Below the pieces are notes generated by a model. That model had not been told where the DNA came from. It did no database searches and was given only the letters and a program-made list of their open reading frames with translations. A DNA stretch of 64,000 nt from CANKHA01 sp963750965 (lineage in GTDB: Bacteria > Pseudomonadota > Alphaproteobacteria > Rhizobiales > Xanthobacteraceae), in assembly GCA_963750965.1 (NCBI GenBank), contig CAVVSK010000013.1, positions 62,001-126,000 of the forward strand, given 5' to 3'. Positions 27,257-36,090 of this stretch are shown piece after piece; within the stretch, counting starts at the first letter, position 1, and every line of letters starts with the position of its first letter. The translations under genes and the position numbers were made by a program.

Positions 27257-27940
27257 ATGTTGTCCGTGGACGCGGAAAAGCAGCTTGGCGACTTTTCGCT
27301 CGCGGTGCGCGTCGAGGCCAAGAGCGGCGTCACCGCTCTGTTCGGACCGTCCGGCGCCGGCAAGACCACGCTCGTCAACATGATCGCCGGACTGGTGACG
27401 CCAGACCGCGGACGCATCGTTCTCGAGGACAGCGTGCTGTTCGACTCCGCGGCGGGCGTCAATGTGCCGGCGCACCGGCGGCGCATCGGCTATGTTTTTC
27501 AGGAGGGCCGGCTGTTTCCGCATTTGACGGTGGCGCGCAACCTCGATTATGGCCGGCGCATGAGCGGGCTTGCCGCCGACGCGGCGCAAATGGACCGCGT
27601 CATCGAACTGCTCGACATCCGTCCGCTGCTGGGGCGGCGGCCGGGGAAATTATCCGGCGGCGAGCGCCAGCGCATCGCCGTCGGCCGCGCGCTGTTGATG
27701 CGCCCGCGCCTGCTGCTGCTCGACGAGCCGCTGGCCTCGCTCGACGCCCGGCGGAAGTCGGAAATCCTGCCCTATCTTGAGCGCCTGCGCGACGAGGCGC
27801 GCGTGCCGATGGTCTATGTCAGCCACAATGCGAGCGAATTGCGGCGCATCGCGACCTCGGTCGTCTGGCTGGAAGACGGCCGGGTCAAAGCGGTGCGCGG
27901 GGCCGACTTTCTCGATGCCATGGCCGCGATCGGGAGCTGA
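27257..27940 (+). CDS. modC: Molybdate ABC transporter ATPase, short form without TOBE domain
   Basis: 227 residues: P-loop FGPSGAGKTTLV, signature LSGGERQRIAVGRAL, Walker B LLLLDEPLASLD, H-loop YVSHNASEL. Usual ModC proteins are about 350 residues with a C-terminal molybdate-binding (TOBE/mop) domain; that domain is absent here and the gene ends just after the NBD. The next gene starts 6 bp downstream. Confidence 0.93.
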   Translation: MLSVDAEKQLGDFSLAVRVEAKSGVTALFGPSGAGKTTLVNMIAGLVTPDRGRIVLEDSVLFDSAAGVNVPAHRRRIGYVFQEGRLFPHLTVARNLDYGRRMSGLAADAAQMDRVIELLDIRPLLGRRPGKLSGGERQRIAVGRALLMRPRLLLLDEPLASLDARRKSEILPYLERLRDEARVPMVYVSHNASELRRIATSVVWLEDGRVKAVRGADFLDAMAAIGS

Positions 27941-27946
27941 AGCGTC

Positions 27947-28750
27947 ATGTTTCCTCCCGAACGCGTCGTCTGCCTGACCGAGGAGACGGTCGAGACTCTC
28001 TATCTGCTCGGCGAGGAACGGCGCATCGTCGGCGTCTCCGGCTATGCGGTGCGGCCGCCGCAGGTGCGCAAGGAGAAGCCGCGCGTCTCGGCCTTCATTT
28101 CCGCCGACGTTCCGAAAATCCTCGCGCTCGAGCCGGATCTCGTGCTCACCTTTTCCGACCTGCAGGCCGACATCGTGGCGGAGCTGGTACGGCAAAATAT
28201 CGCCGTGCATGCCTTCAACCAGCGCGACATCGCCGGCATTCTCGACATGATCCGCACGCTCGGCGCCCTGGTCGGCGCGGCGGACAAGGCGGAAGCGCTC
28301 GCGCGCTCGCTGCAACAGCGGCTCGAGGCCGCGCGTGCGCGCTCCGCAGCGCTGCGCAAGCACCCGCGCGTCTATTTCGAGGAATGGGACGAGCCGATGA
28401 TTTCCGGCATCCGCTGGGTCTCGGAACTGGTGGAGGCGGCGGGCGGCATCGAGACTTTTCCGGCGCTGGCGCTGCGCAAGAACGCCAAGGACCGCATCGT
28501 CACCGGCGCGGAGGTAATCGCGGCCAGGCCCGACATCATCGTCGGCTCCTGGTGCGGGAAGAAATTCGTGCCGACAAAGGTGGCGGCGCGGCCGGGCTTC
28601 GAGGCGTTGCCGGCGGTGCGCGGCGGTTGGCTGCGCGAGATCAAATCGAGCCTGATCCTGCAGCCCGGCCCGGCGGCGCTCACCGACGGCCTCGATGCGT
28701 TGGCTGGTATTGTCGAGGAGTGGGCAGCGCGAAGGTCCTTGCGCGATTAG
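27947..28750 (+). CDS. BtuF/FecB-like binding-fold protein without signal peptide
   Basis: 267 residues related to class III periplasmic binding proteins for cobalamin or iron chelates: RVVCLTEETVETLYLLGEE, PKILALEPDLVLTFSDLQAD, then a long helix and PDIIVGSWCGKKFVP. No hydrophobic leader precedes the domain at the ATG (MFPPERVVCL), so the product seems cytosolic. Coupled to modC by a 6 bp gap. Often labelled cobalamin-binding protein; the ligand is unproven. Confidence 0.82.
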   Translation: MFPPERVVCLTEETVETLYLLGEERRIVGVSGYAVRPPQVRKEKPRVSAFISADVPKILALEPDLVLTFSDLQADIVAELVRQNIAVHAFNQRDIAGILDMIRTLGALVGAADKAEALARSLQQRLEAARARSAALRKHPRVYFEEWDEPMISGIRWVSELVEAAGGIETFPALALRKNAKDRIVTGAEVIAARPDIIVGSWCGKKFVPTKVAARPGFEALPAVRGGWLREIKSSLILQPGPAALTDGLDALAGIVEEWAARRSLRD

Positions 28751-28982
28751 AAGTCCGGACGTTCGCTCATGATGAGTATCCAAAAAGCGTGGTCACGCCT
28801 CCAGAAGCCTGCGCAGCGGCAAGTCGCTGTATCTGCAATACCAGCCAGTCATCTTCGTTGCCTCGGTTTTCGCCTGACGTTGTGCGACGCATAACGCGCA
28901 TCGTGCAATGCGTCAGCAGCAAGTCAGGATGCCCGTTCGCGATCCGGCCAGGCCAAAGACTGTTTGCCGGTCCGCAGCCTAG
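28751..28982. other. Intergenic spacer with a small inverted repeat
   Basis: 232 bp between convergent genes. GACGCAT at 28886 pairs with ATGCGTC at 28908 around a 15 base loop, without a T tract. Nothing else recognised; no tRNA-like or riboswitch-like pattern. Confidence 0.4.
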
Positions 28983-29861
28983 CTAACCCCGCCTTCGCCG
29001 CCAGCGATCGATGCCGGGAGACGGCCGCACATCCCGCGGCCTAAAGTTTCGTCCCAGCACGTCCGCGAGATAATCCAGCGCCTCGATCAGCGCCGGCCCG
29101 CCGCACAACGTGTAACGCGTCGGCAAAGCGATGCGCCGGTCGGGCGGATAAAGCGCGGTCACCGCCGGATGGGTGAAAAAAAGCGCGCCCTGATCCTCCG
29201 CCTGCAGCGGCGGATCCTTCAGCACCAGCACATCGGGGCGCGTCACCAGCAGCGTCTCGAGCGACATATAGCCGCCATAGCCGGAGGGCGCTCCCGCCGG
29301 CAGGCGCAGGCCCACTTCCGCCAGCAGCGTCGCCGTCAGGCTTTGCGGCCCTTCCACATACCCGCCGCGCTCGACCACGAGCGCGGTCTTTGCAACCGGC
29401 CGTGCAGCGGCGGCGAGCCGGGCGCGTGCGTCCTCGAGCGCGCGCACCATCGCTTCGCCGCGCTCGGGATGGCCGAGGCGCGCGGCTATCGAGAGGATCT
29501 GGTCCCGCGCCGTCGCGATGTCGGTTACTAGCGCAACGTCGGCCACGGGTATGTTGAGCGCGTTGAGCATGCGGCGCGTCTCGCGCCGGTCGTTGGGGCC
29601 TACCAGCACGAGGTCGGGCCCCAAGGCGACGGTGCCCTCGGCGCTCCAGTCGAGCATCGGGAAGGCGCGTGCCCGCTCGGCAACCACGGACAAGTGACGA
29701 TCTTGTGCATAAGGCGAGAGCGCGGCGATCTGATTTGAATCCGCCAGCGCCACCACCAGCTGATCGGCGCAGAGATTGAACGACACGACGCGGCGCGGCG
29801 AATCGGCGAATGCCGGCAGGCCGGACAAAATCAGCAGCAGCGCAGCGGCAATTTTTCTCAT
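28983..29861 (-). CDS. Periplasmic iron-chelate/heme/cobalamin binding protein (FecB/BtuF family)
   Basis: 292 residues from the ATG at 29861 (MRKIAAALLLILSGLPAFA is a clean signal peptide); the frame is open to 29942 without a better start. Mature part RRVVSFNLCADQLVVALAD and DLVLVGPNDRRETRRML is typical of the family. Divergent from a FecCD permease and an ATPase gene 111 bp away, which complete the transporter. The sequence does not tell the ligand. Confidence 0.88.
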   Translation of the reverse strand: MRKIAAALLLILSGLPAFADSPRRVVSFNLCADQLVVALADSNQIAALSPYAQDRHLSVVAERARAFPMLDWSAEGTVALGPDLVLVGPNDRRETRRMLNALNIPVADVALVTDIATARDQILSIAARLGHPERGEAMVRALEDARARLAAAARPVAKTALVVERGGYVEGPQSLTATLLAEVGLRLPAGAPSGYGGYMSLETLLVTRPDVLVLKDPPLQAEDQGALFFTHPAVTALYPPDRRIALPTRYTLCGGPALIEALDYLADVLGRNFRPRDVRPSPGIDRWRRRRG

Positions 29862-29971
29862 CGGCGAATCCCCGACACCCCATAACACAACCGCAAACCC
29901 ATTGGAGCCTGGGCCGGGACGCTGTAGGAGATGGCCACCCATTTCACGGGCGAAACGCGAGCGGACAACCG

Positions 29972-30985
29972 ATGAATTGGTTCAATCGCCAGGACCTGAG
30001 GCTCAATGCGGCCTTGGCGGCGCTCGTGGTCATCCTTTTCGGTCTTTCGCTAATGGTCGGCCCTGCCAATCTTTCGCTCGACCGCGTGATCGACGCGCTT
30101 TTCCGCGGCGAAGGAATTTCGGGGATCATCGTGCGCGACATTCGCCTCCCACGCACTATCCTGGCGCTGCTCATTGGCGCGACTTTCGGCCTCTCGGGGG
30201 CTGCCTTGCAGGGATTATTGCGCAACCCGCTGGCGGAGCCCGCGCTGTTCGGCGCCCCGCAGGCAGCGGCCGCCGCCGCCGCGCTGGTCATCGCCTTCGG
30301 CCTGGCCGGTGCGACCTCCTATGCCGTGCCGCTCGCCGGCATCGCGGGAGCCATGCTGGCGATCGGGGCTCTTCTGGCGATCGCAGGCCGCCGCGCCAGC
30401 CTGACGGTGACCATGCTGGCCGGGCTTGCGCTCGCGAGCTTCGCCGGGGCCGCCGTCGCACTCATTCTGAATCTGGCGCCCAATCCTTATGTCGCGATGG
30501 AGGTTGCCTTCTGGCTGCTCGGCTCGCTGCAGGACCGCAGCAGCGATCATCTTCTGATTGCTTTTCCCTTTCTGCTGGCCAGCTGGGTGATGCTCGGCAG
30601 GAGCGCGGGCGCGTTCCGCGCGCTAACGCTAGGCGAGGATGCCGCCGCCTCGCTCGGCGTCAACATCGATCGCACCCGCCGGGCCGTCGTCGTGGGTGTC
30701 GCCTTCGGCGTGGGCGCTGCAGTGGCCATCTGCGGATCGATCGGCTTCGTCGGCCTGGTGGCGCCTCATCTGGTCCGCCGCCTCGTGGGCTATGACCCGG
30801 CGCGGCTGATGCTGCCCGCGGCACTCACAGGAGCTGCGCTCCTGCTTGTGGCGGATATCGCCGTGCGTCTATTGCCCGGCGTGGTGGAGATCAAGCTCGG
30901 CGTGGTGACGGCGCTGATCGGCGTTCCGTTCTTTGTCGCGATGATTTTCTCCGAGCGGCGCATGCTGGAAGGGTCGCCGTCGTGA
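29972..30985 (+). CDS. FecCD-family ABC permease
   Basis: 337 residues with nine to ten membrane helices. Motifs: DIRLPRTILALLIGATFGLS, GAALQGLLRNPLAEP, GSIGFVGLVAPHLVRRLVG and the C-terminal EIKLGVVTALIGVPFF. ATG at 29972. Imports iron-siderophore, heme or cobalamin with the adjacent binding protein and ATPase; the following gene overlaps by 4 bp. Confidence 0.95.
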   Translation: MNWFNRQDLRLNAALAALVVILFGLSLMVGPANLSLDRVIDALFRGEGISGIIVRDIRLPRTILALLIGATFGLSGAALQGLLRNPLAEPALFGAPQAAAAAAALVIAFGLAGATSYAVPLAGIAGAMLAIGALLAIAGRRASLTVTMLAGLALASFAGAAVALILNLAPNPYVAMEVAFWLLGSLQDRSSDHLLIAFPFLLASWVMLGRSAGAFRALTLGEDAAASLGVNIDRTRRAVVVGVAFGVGAAVAICGSIGFVGLVAPHLVRRLVGYDPARLMLPAALTGAALLLVADIAVRLLPGVVEIKLGVVTALIGVPFFVAMIFSERRMLEGSPS

Positions 30986-31770
30986 GCGCGCAAGCCGCAG
31001 CGGCGCTCCTGTCCGCACGCGATGTGACCGTCCGGCTGGGCGGTGCTTCCGTGGTGCGGGGCGCGAGCGTGACGCTGCATGCCGGCGTGTTGGTGGCGTT
31101 GGTGGGACCGAATGGCGCCGGCAAAACCACCTTCATCCGCGCCTTGGCCGGACTATTGCCGGCGGACGGTGAGATCATGATCGGCGGGCGCCAGCTTGGC
31201 GTCATGGGTAACCACGAGCGGGCCCGCGCCGTCGCCTATCTGCCGCAAGGCCACGTATTCCATTGGCCGATGCAGGCCGCCGCGGTCGTCGCGCTCGGGC
31301 GGCATCCGCATATGGACCCGTTCGCAACGCCTTCGCCGCAAGACCGCGCCGCGGTCATCCGCGCGATGCAGCGAACCGCAACCGAAGCTTTCGCCGACCG
31401 CCGCGTCACCACGTTGTCCGGCGGCGAGCGGGCGCGCATCGCGCTGGCGCGCGCGCTTGCCACGGAAGCCCCCGTGCTGCTCGCCGATGAACCCACGGCC
31501 TCGCTCGATCCGCGGCATCAGTTGGTGGTGATGGAACTGCTGCGCAGCGCCGCGCGTGACGGCGGGGCCGTGCTCGCGATCCTGCACGATCTCACGCTGG
31601 CGGCGCGTTTCGCCGACCGGGTATTGGTGATGGATGGCGGCCGCATTGTCGCCGACGACGTGCCCAGCGAAGCGCTATCGCCGCAACGGGTGGCGGAGAT
31701 ATTCGGGGTGGAGGCGATAATGGTGGATACCGGCGAGGGCGTCGCCCTGATCGCCCGGAATCCACTGTGA
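30982..31770 (+). CDS. FecE/BtuD-type ABC ATPase
   Basis: 262 residues: P-loop VGPNGAGKTTFIRAL, Q-loop YLPQGHVFHWPM, signature LSGGERARIALARALA, Walker B VLLADEPTASLDP, H-loop AILHDLTLAARF. GTG start overlapping the permease stop (GTGA). Energises the importer encoded by the two genes to its left. Confidence 0.95.
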   Translation: MSAQAAAALLSARDVTVRLGGASVVRGASVTLHAGVLVALVGPNGAGKTTFIRALAGLLPADGEIMIGGRQLGVMGNHERARAVAYLPQGHVFHWPMQAAAVVALGRHPHMDPFATPSPQDRAAVIRAMQRTATEAFADRRVTTLSGGERARIALARALATEAPVLLADEPTASLDPRHQLVVMELLRSAARDGGAVLAILHDLTLAARFADRVLVMDGGRIVADDVPSEALSPQRVAEIFGVEAIMVDTGEGVALIARNPL

Positions 31771-33541
31771 TCATAGCTGCTTCAGCCAGTCCTTGATCCG
31801 CATCCATAGCGAACGGGGCTCGTCCGTGTCGGGATCGGCCAGTCGCAGGCCGACATTTGTCACGCGCCCGTCGACCACTGTATGCGCGATAAGCGCGATG
31901 CATCCGAGCGGCAACATGTCACCCTGTTTTGCCGCGCGCATCAAATGCGCCTCGAAATCCTCCGCCAGGGTCATGTGCGCGTCGCTCGCCGCGATCTGCA
32001 AATCGTAAGTTTCGGCGAGGGTCCCGAGCGTTACATCGCCGGAAACGAAGAAGTCGCCGAGCAGCCGGCATCGGCCTTTGCAGGCGGCGGCGGCATATTG
32101 ATGAAGAAGCGATCGAGCGCTTCGGCTTTTTCCGGCGGCGCCAGCAGATAGATGTAGTCGCCAGCCTCGATGACGTCGTTTTCCGCGGCCGGAAGCACCT
32201 GTTGATTGCGCACGACCAGCGTCGGCTTCGCCCAGGAGGGAATGATGCGGCGGCGCAGATAAGGGCTGTTGGCGCCGACGGTATAGCCGACCAGTTCCTG
32301 TCCGAGCTGACCCGGCAGATCGAGTTCGATACGTCTCGGCAGGCGGTTGCGCGGCGGCAAGGTCAGGTGCAGCCAGCGCGCGGCAGGCGCGATGGTCCAG
32401 CCCTGGATCAGAAGCGAGTCACCACGACCACGAAGGCGATATCGAAATAGATCGGAGCGTTGGGCACGCCGACCAGCAAAGGGATCGACGCGAGGAAGAC
32501 GCTGACGGCGCCTCGCAGGCCGACCCAGGAAACGAAGAACTTTTCCCGGACCGGGTAGCGGAACGGAAGCAAAGACAGAAAAACCGCCGCCGGGCGTGCG
32601 ACGAGCATGAGCACGAAAGCCACGACGAGCGACGGCCAGGAACGTGCCGGGCAAGCGGTTCCGGGCCAGGCCAGCAGGCCAAGCAGCGTGAACATCGCGA
32701 TCTGCGCCAGCCAGGTAATGGCATCGAGAAATACCACCACGGTATTATGCGCGCGCGTCGGCCTGTTGCCGACGACAGGCCCGCCAGATAGACCGCCAGG
32801 AATCCGGAGGCATGCATGACCGCGGCTAGCCCAAACATAACCAGCGCGCCCGTCGCAAACAAAGGGAGCGTGCAGGCCTTGCGGTAGAGCCAGGCGGTTG
32901 AGCACCAAGACAATGGCCCACACGACCGCCCAGAACCGATAACAGTCCCGAGGCCAGCCTCGTTGGCGAAACTGGCAGCACAGTCAGCCAAGGCTGGTCG
33001 CCAAGCATAACAATCTGGACCAACGATGGGCAGAAGATGGCAAAGGGATCGTTGATGCCGGATTCGACCTCGAGCGTGGCGCCCACGCGCGGGCGCAGCC
33101 GCAGTCCGCGGGCATGGATCAGCAGGAACACCGCGGCTGCGTCGGTCGAGGCTAGTACCGCGCCGACCAGCAACGCTTCCAGCCAGCTCAAGTCGAACAG
33201 CAACTTGGCGATCGGCGCGGTCAGTGCCGCCGTGAGCAGAACACCAATAGTTGCGAGCGAAGCCGAGGGGACCAGCACGCTGCGGAAGGTGTTGAGGCGC
33301 GTGCGCAACCCGCCATCGAACAGGATGAGCGCGAGCGCGATCGAGCCAACTGTGTAGTCAGCCCGACATCGTCGAACTTGATGCCGCCCGGGCCGCCTTC
33401 CCCGGCCACCATGCCGACCAAAAGGAAGACCAGCAGCAAAGGGGCGCCGAAACGCAATGCGACCAGGCTCGACAGGATGCCGGCCAACACCAGAACCGCG
33501 CCCAGCAGGATGGCGATGCTGACTGAGTCGAGGGAATCCAT
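31771..33541 (-). pseudogene. K+/H+ antiporter (CvrA/NhaP2 type), broken by many frameshifts
   Basis: Pieces in alternating frames rebuild a CPA1 antiporter of about 590 residues: MDSLDSVSIAILLGAVLVLA at the start, LILFDGGLRT, ASTDAAAVFLLI, GLRGAVSVFLASIPLLVG, then a TrkA-C-like domain (VGANSPYLRRRIIPSW) and a C-terminal CorC-like segment ending WMRIKDWLKQL. At least seven frame changes are needed, for example near 33350, 32960, 32870, 32790, 32650, 32410 and 32040. Either an eroding pseudogene or an error-rich stretch. It abuts the ATPase gene tail to tail. Confidence 0.8.
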
Positions 33542-33708
33542 CGAAATTCGAATCCTTTAACCGCGTAGAGGGAGCAACGGCTCCTGCCAGCAAGCCATGG
33601 CCCGGTTTTGCCACGTTATCAGCAGTTTTGCGAAGGCGGGACATGCACCTGCTATCTGGTGCGCGCGTCGAAAGGAGGCTAGCGACGCTGCGGCATTCGC
33701 GCCCTAAA

Positions 33709-33748
33709 TCCCTTCCCCTTGCGGGGAGAGGGGTTGGGGTGGGGATAT
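33709..33748. repeat. GC-rich hairpin repeat
   Basis: CCCTTCCCC-TTGC-GGGGAGAGGGG followed by TTGGGGTGGGGA, a half copy of the composite element seen at 5.4-5.5 kb. Intergenic, upstream of the broken antiporter. Confidence 0.6.
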
Positions 33749-33811
33749 CCAAACCGATGGCTTGCTGGATGACTTCCTCAGCGCTGCTGCCAGGAAATTT
33801 GTATTCTTCTT

Positions 33812-34183
33812 TTATTGCTTCGACTTCATAGACGGCTTGTGGCGAACGCGCCCTAAATGGTCGAGCACCATAGGACGTCTTCCCGGAAGGCCAACATATT
33901 CATCTTCGGAGCGACGTCCTCGATGATCCTCGACGGTCACGACAAAGCGCGGCCCATTCATAGTTACTGAATAGCAGACGGTCAGCTCTCGAAACGCTGA
34001 GATTGAGGTCCCATGCCTGATACATAAATCGGCCAAGGCGCCCTTGTACAAGGCGATCGCCCTAGCGAGAGATTGGGAAGGAGTGCCCGCCGGACACGTT
34101 CCAGCCAGGAAATCGACCGAAATGAAGCCCTCGGGGCTTCGGTTAGCTTCCCCAAAAATGTCCGTCGGGTAGTCCCCAATCAA
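33812..34183 (-). CDS. Hypothetical protein
   Basis: 123 residues from a TTG at 34183; the same frame is open upstream to about 34320 (reading WEPARWGKLIVIKFDELRSV) but without a conventional start, so the 5' end may be missing. Contents: DYPTDIFGEANRSPEGFISV, CPAGTPSQSL, LADLCIRHGTSISAFRELTV. No signal peptide or membrane segment. Its codon use is less GC-rich than neighbours. No family recognised. A coding-like run in the next frame follows its stop. Confidence 0.5.
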   Translation of the reverse strand: MIGDYPTDIFGEANRSPEGFISVDFLAGTCPAGTPSQSLARAIALYKGALADLCIRHGTSISAFRELTVCYSVTMNGPRFVVTVEDHRGRRSEDEYVGLPGRRPMVLDHLGRVRHKPSMKSKQ

Positions 34184-34320
34184 GAAACCAAGCCCGCTGG
34201 CAAGTGAGTCAGCAACGTTGTGGCCGACGGATCGGAGCTCATCGAATTTTATGACGATGAGTTTACCCCATCGCGCGGGTTCCCAAACGCTCTCATTGTC
34301 GTTCTCATCCGGACTGCTCG

Positions 34321-35502
34321 CTACGCTGCCTCGCGGCTCGTCAGAAACTCGCCCATGCGGCCGAGTGCCTTGACAATATTTTCTCTGGAATTGGCGTAGG
34401 ACAGCCGCACGTAGCCCTCGCCCAAAATGCCAAAGTCCGGCCCGCCGATAATGGCAACACCGGCTTCATCCAGCAGCGTGGAAGCGAGAGGCTTCGCCTT
34501 CCAGCCCGTGGCCTTGATGTTGGGAAAGGCGTAGAACGCGCCCTTCGGAGTTGCGCAGGACACACCCGGCAATTTGTTCAGCCCTTCCACCACGACCTTG
34601 CGTCGGGCGTCGAAGGCAGCAACCATTTTCGTCACCTCGTCCTGCGGGCCGGTTAGCGCGGCGAGGCCGGCGAACTGCGTCGGCGCATTCACGCAGGAAT
34701 AGGAATTCACCGCGAGCTTACGCGCATAATCGTAGAGCCTCTGCGGCCATACTGAGTAGCCAAGCCGCCAGCCGGTCATGGCATAGGTCTTCGACCATCC
34801 GTTTAAAAGGATTAGCCGCTCGCGCAAAGACGGATAGGAGAGTAGGCATACATGCGACTCCCCGTCATACGTCATCTGGTCGTAGATCTCGTCCGACATC
34901 ACGGCGACGTCGGGAAATTTTTCCAGGCCCGCGACCAGCCTGTCGACTTCCGCCTTGGGGGTGATGCCGCCAGTCGGATTGGCTGGCGAATTGAGTATGA
35001 GCAGGCGCGTCTTGGACGTGATCAATCGCAATGTCTCTTCAGCCGAGAAGGCGAAACCGTTCTCCTCGCGGATCGGCACCGGCACAGGTGTCGCGCCGGT
35101 ATATTCGATCATCGAGCGATAGATCGGAAATCCGGGATCGGGGTAGAGAATCTCGGCGCCCGGCTCCCCGAACATCAGGATGGCCATATACATCGTGACC
35201 TTGCCGCCTGGCACGATCAGCACGCGGTCGGGGGCGACCTCGACGCGGAAACGCTTGTGCAGGTCCGCCGCCACCGCTTCGCGCAGCGGCAGGATGCCGA
35301 CCGCCGGCGTGTAGCCATGCTGGCCGTCACGCAGCGCCTTCACCGCTGCTTCCACGATATGAGGCGGGGTCGGAAAATCCGGCTGCCCGATGCCGAGATT
35401 GACAATATCCCGCCCCTGTACCGCCAGCGCGGTGGCACGCGCCAGCACCGCGAAGGCGTTTTCTTCACCCATCCGGTCGAAAGAAGCGATTGTCTTGAGC
35501 AT
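34321..35502 (-). CDS. Class I/II PLP aminotransferase
   Basis: 393 residues. Fold type I: LLILNSPANPTGGITPKAEV, the PLP-binding Lys in NGWSKTYAMTGWRLGYSV, and the Arg-containing YVRLSYANSREN near the end. ATG at 35502 behind GAGGAAC. Aspartate/alanine/aromatic aminotransferase clade; amino donor not determinable. Cytosolic. The start of an ion-channel gene lies just upstream on the same strand. Confidence 0.92.
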   Translation of the reverse strand: MLKTIASFDRMGEENAFAVLARATALAVQGRDIVNLGIGQPDFPTPPHIVEAAVKALRDGQHGYTPAVGILPLREAVAADLHKRFRVEVAPDRVLIVPGGKVTMYMAILMFGEPGAEILYPDPGFPIYRSMIEYTGATPVPVPIREENGFAFSAEETLRLITSKTRLLILNSPANPTGGITPKAEVDRLVAGLEKFPDVAVMSDEIYDQMTYDGESHVCLLSYPSLRERLILLNGWSKTYAMTGWRLGYSVWPQRLYDYARKLAVNSYSCVNAPTQFAGLAALTGPQDEVTKMVAAFDARRKVVVEGLNKLPGVSCATPKGAFYAFPNIKATGWKAKPLASTLLDEAGVAIIGGPDFGILGEGYVRLSYANSRENIVKALGRMGEFLTSREAA

Positions 35503-35552
35503 AGGTTCCTCAACTTGTCTTATTGTCGCTGATCGCGTCGATTAAGCTCATT

Positions 35553-35987
35553 TCATCGGGATCGGCGCCCAAACTGGAGTTCTGCCATACGCATAACCTC
35601 AAAGATGATCGCTACGGACCACCCGATTAGCAGCAGGCCGTTCAGCGCCATGATAGGACCTATCAGGCGCCAGCCGCTGCCGGCAACGACGTCGCCATAG
35701 CCGAGCGCAACGTAATTCTCGAAAGCGAATTCGAACGGCGTGAGATTTGGCGCGGTGATGCCGGCGACGGTTATGAAGGCGGCCCACACCGCGATCTCCG
35801 ACACATGGGTGGCGGTCAGAGCCACCACGGTGACCAGCATCAAGGCGCTAATGCGCATGAAGACATGCAGATCGTCGGTGGTTCCCGCAATGTGGCGCGT
35901 GACGACCACGATCAGACCGGTCACCGCCGCATGAATACCGAAATTGGCCAAGCTGACCAGCGCCCCCGTCAAGAGTTGAATTAACAT
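35553..35987 (-). CDS. Small two-pore-type K+ channel protein
   Basis: 144 residues with three to four hydrophobic helices. The filter-like sequence VALGYGDVVAG sits between the last helices, preceded by an amphipathic FAFENYV pore helix, as in Ion_trans_2 channels; TLGYGD is the usual filter. No cytoplasmic RCK domain. Located 50 bp upstream of the aminotransferase on the same strand. Confidence 0.85.
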   Translation of the reverse strand: MLIQLLTGALVSLANFGIHAAVTGLIVVVTRHIAGTTDDLHVFMRISALMLVTVVALTATHVSEIAVWAAFITVAGITAPNLTPFEFAFENYVALGYGDVVAGSGWRLIGPIMALNGLLLIGWSVAIIFEVMRMAELQFGRRSR

Positions 35988-36090
35988 CTACTCAGCGCTC
36001 CTTAGCCTTGCCAGCGCAGTTCAACGCATCCCGGCTGTGAAATCAAATCGAGATGCCTAGATTAAAGAGTTACATCCTCAGGAGGCCCGG

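Noticed and set aside
29862..29971. Possible cobalamin riboswitch between the binding-protein and FecCD genes
   Set aside because: A weak B12-box-like GGAGATGGCC was seen, but the conserved core elements and required length (about 200 nt) are missing.
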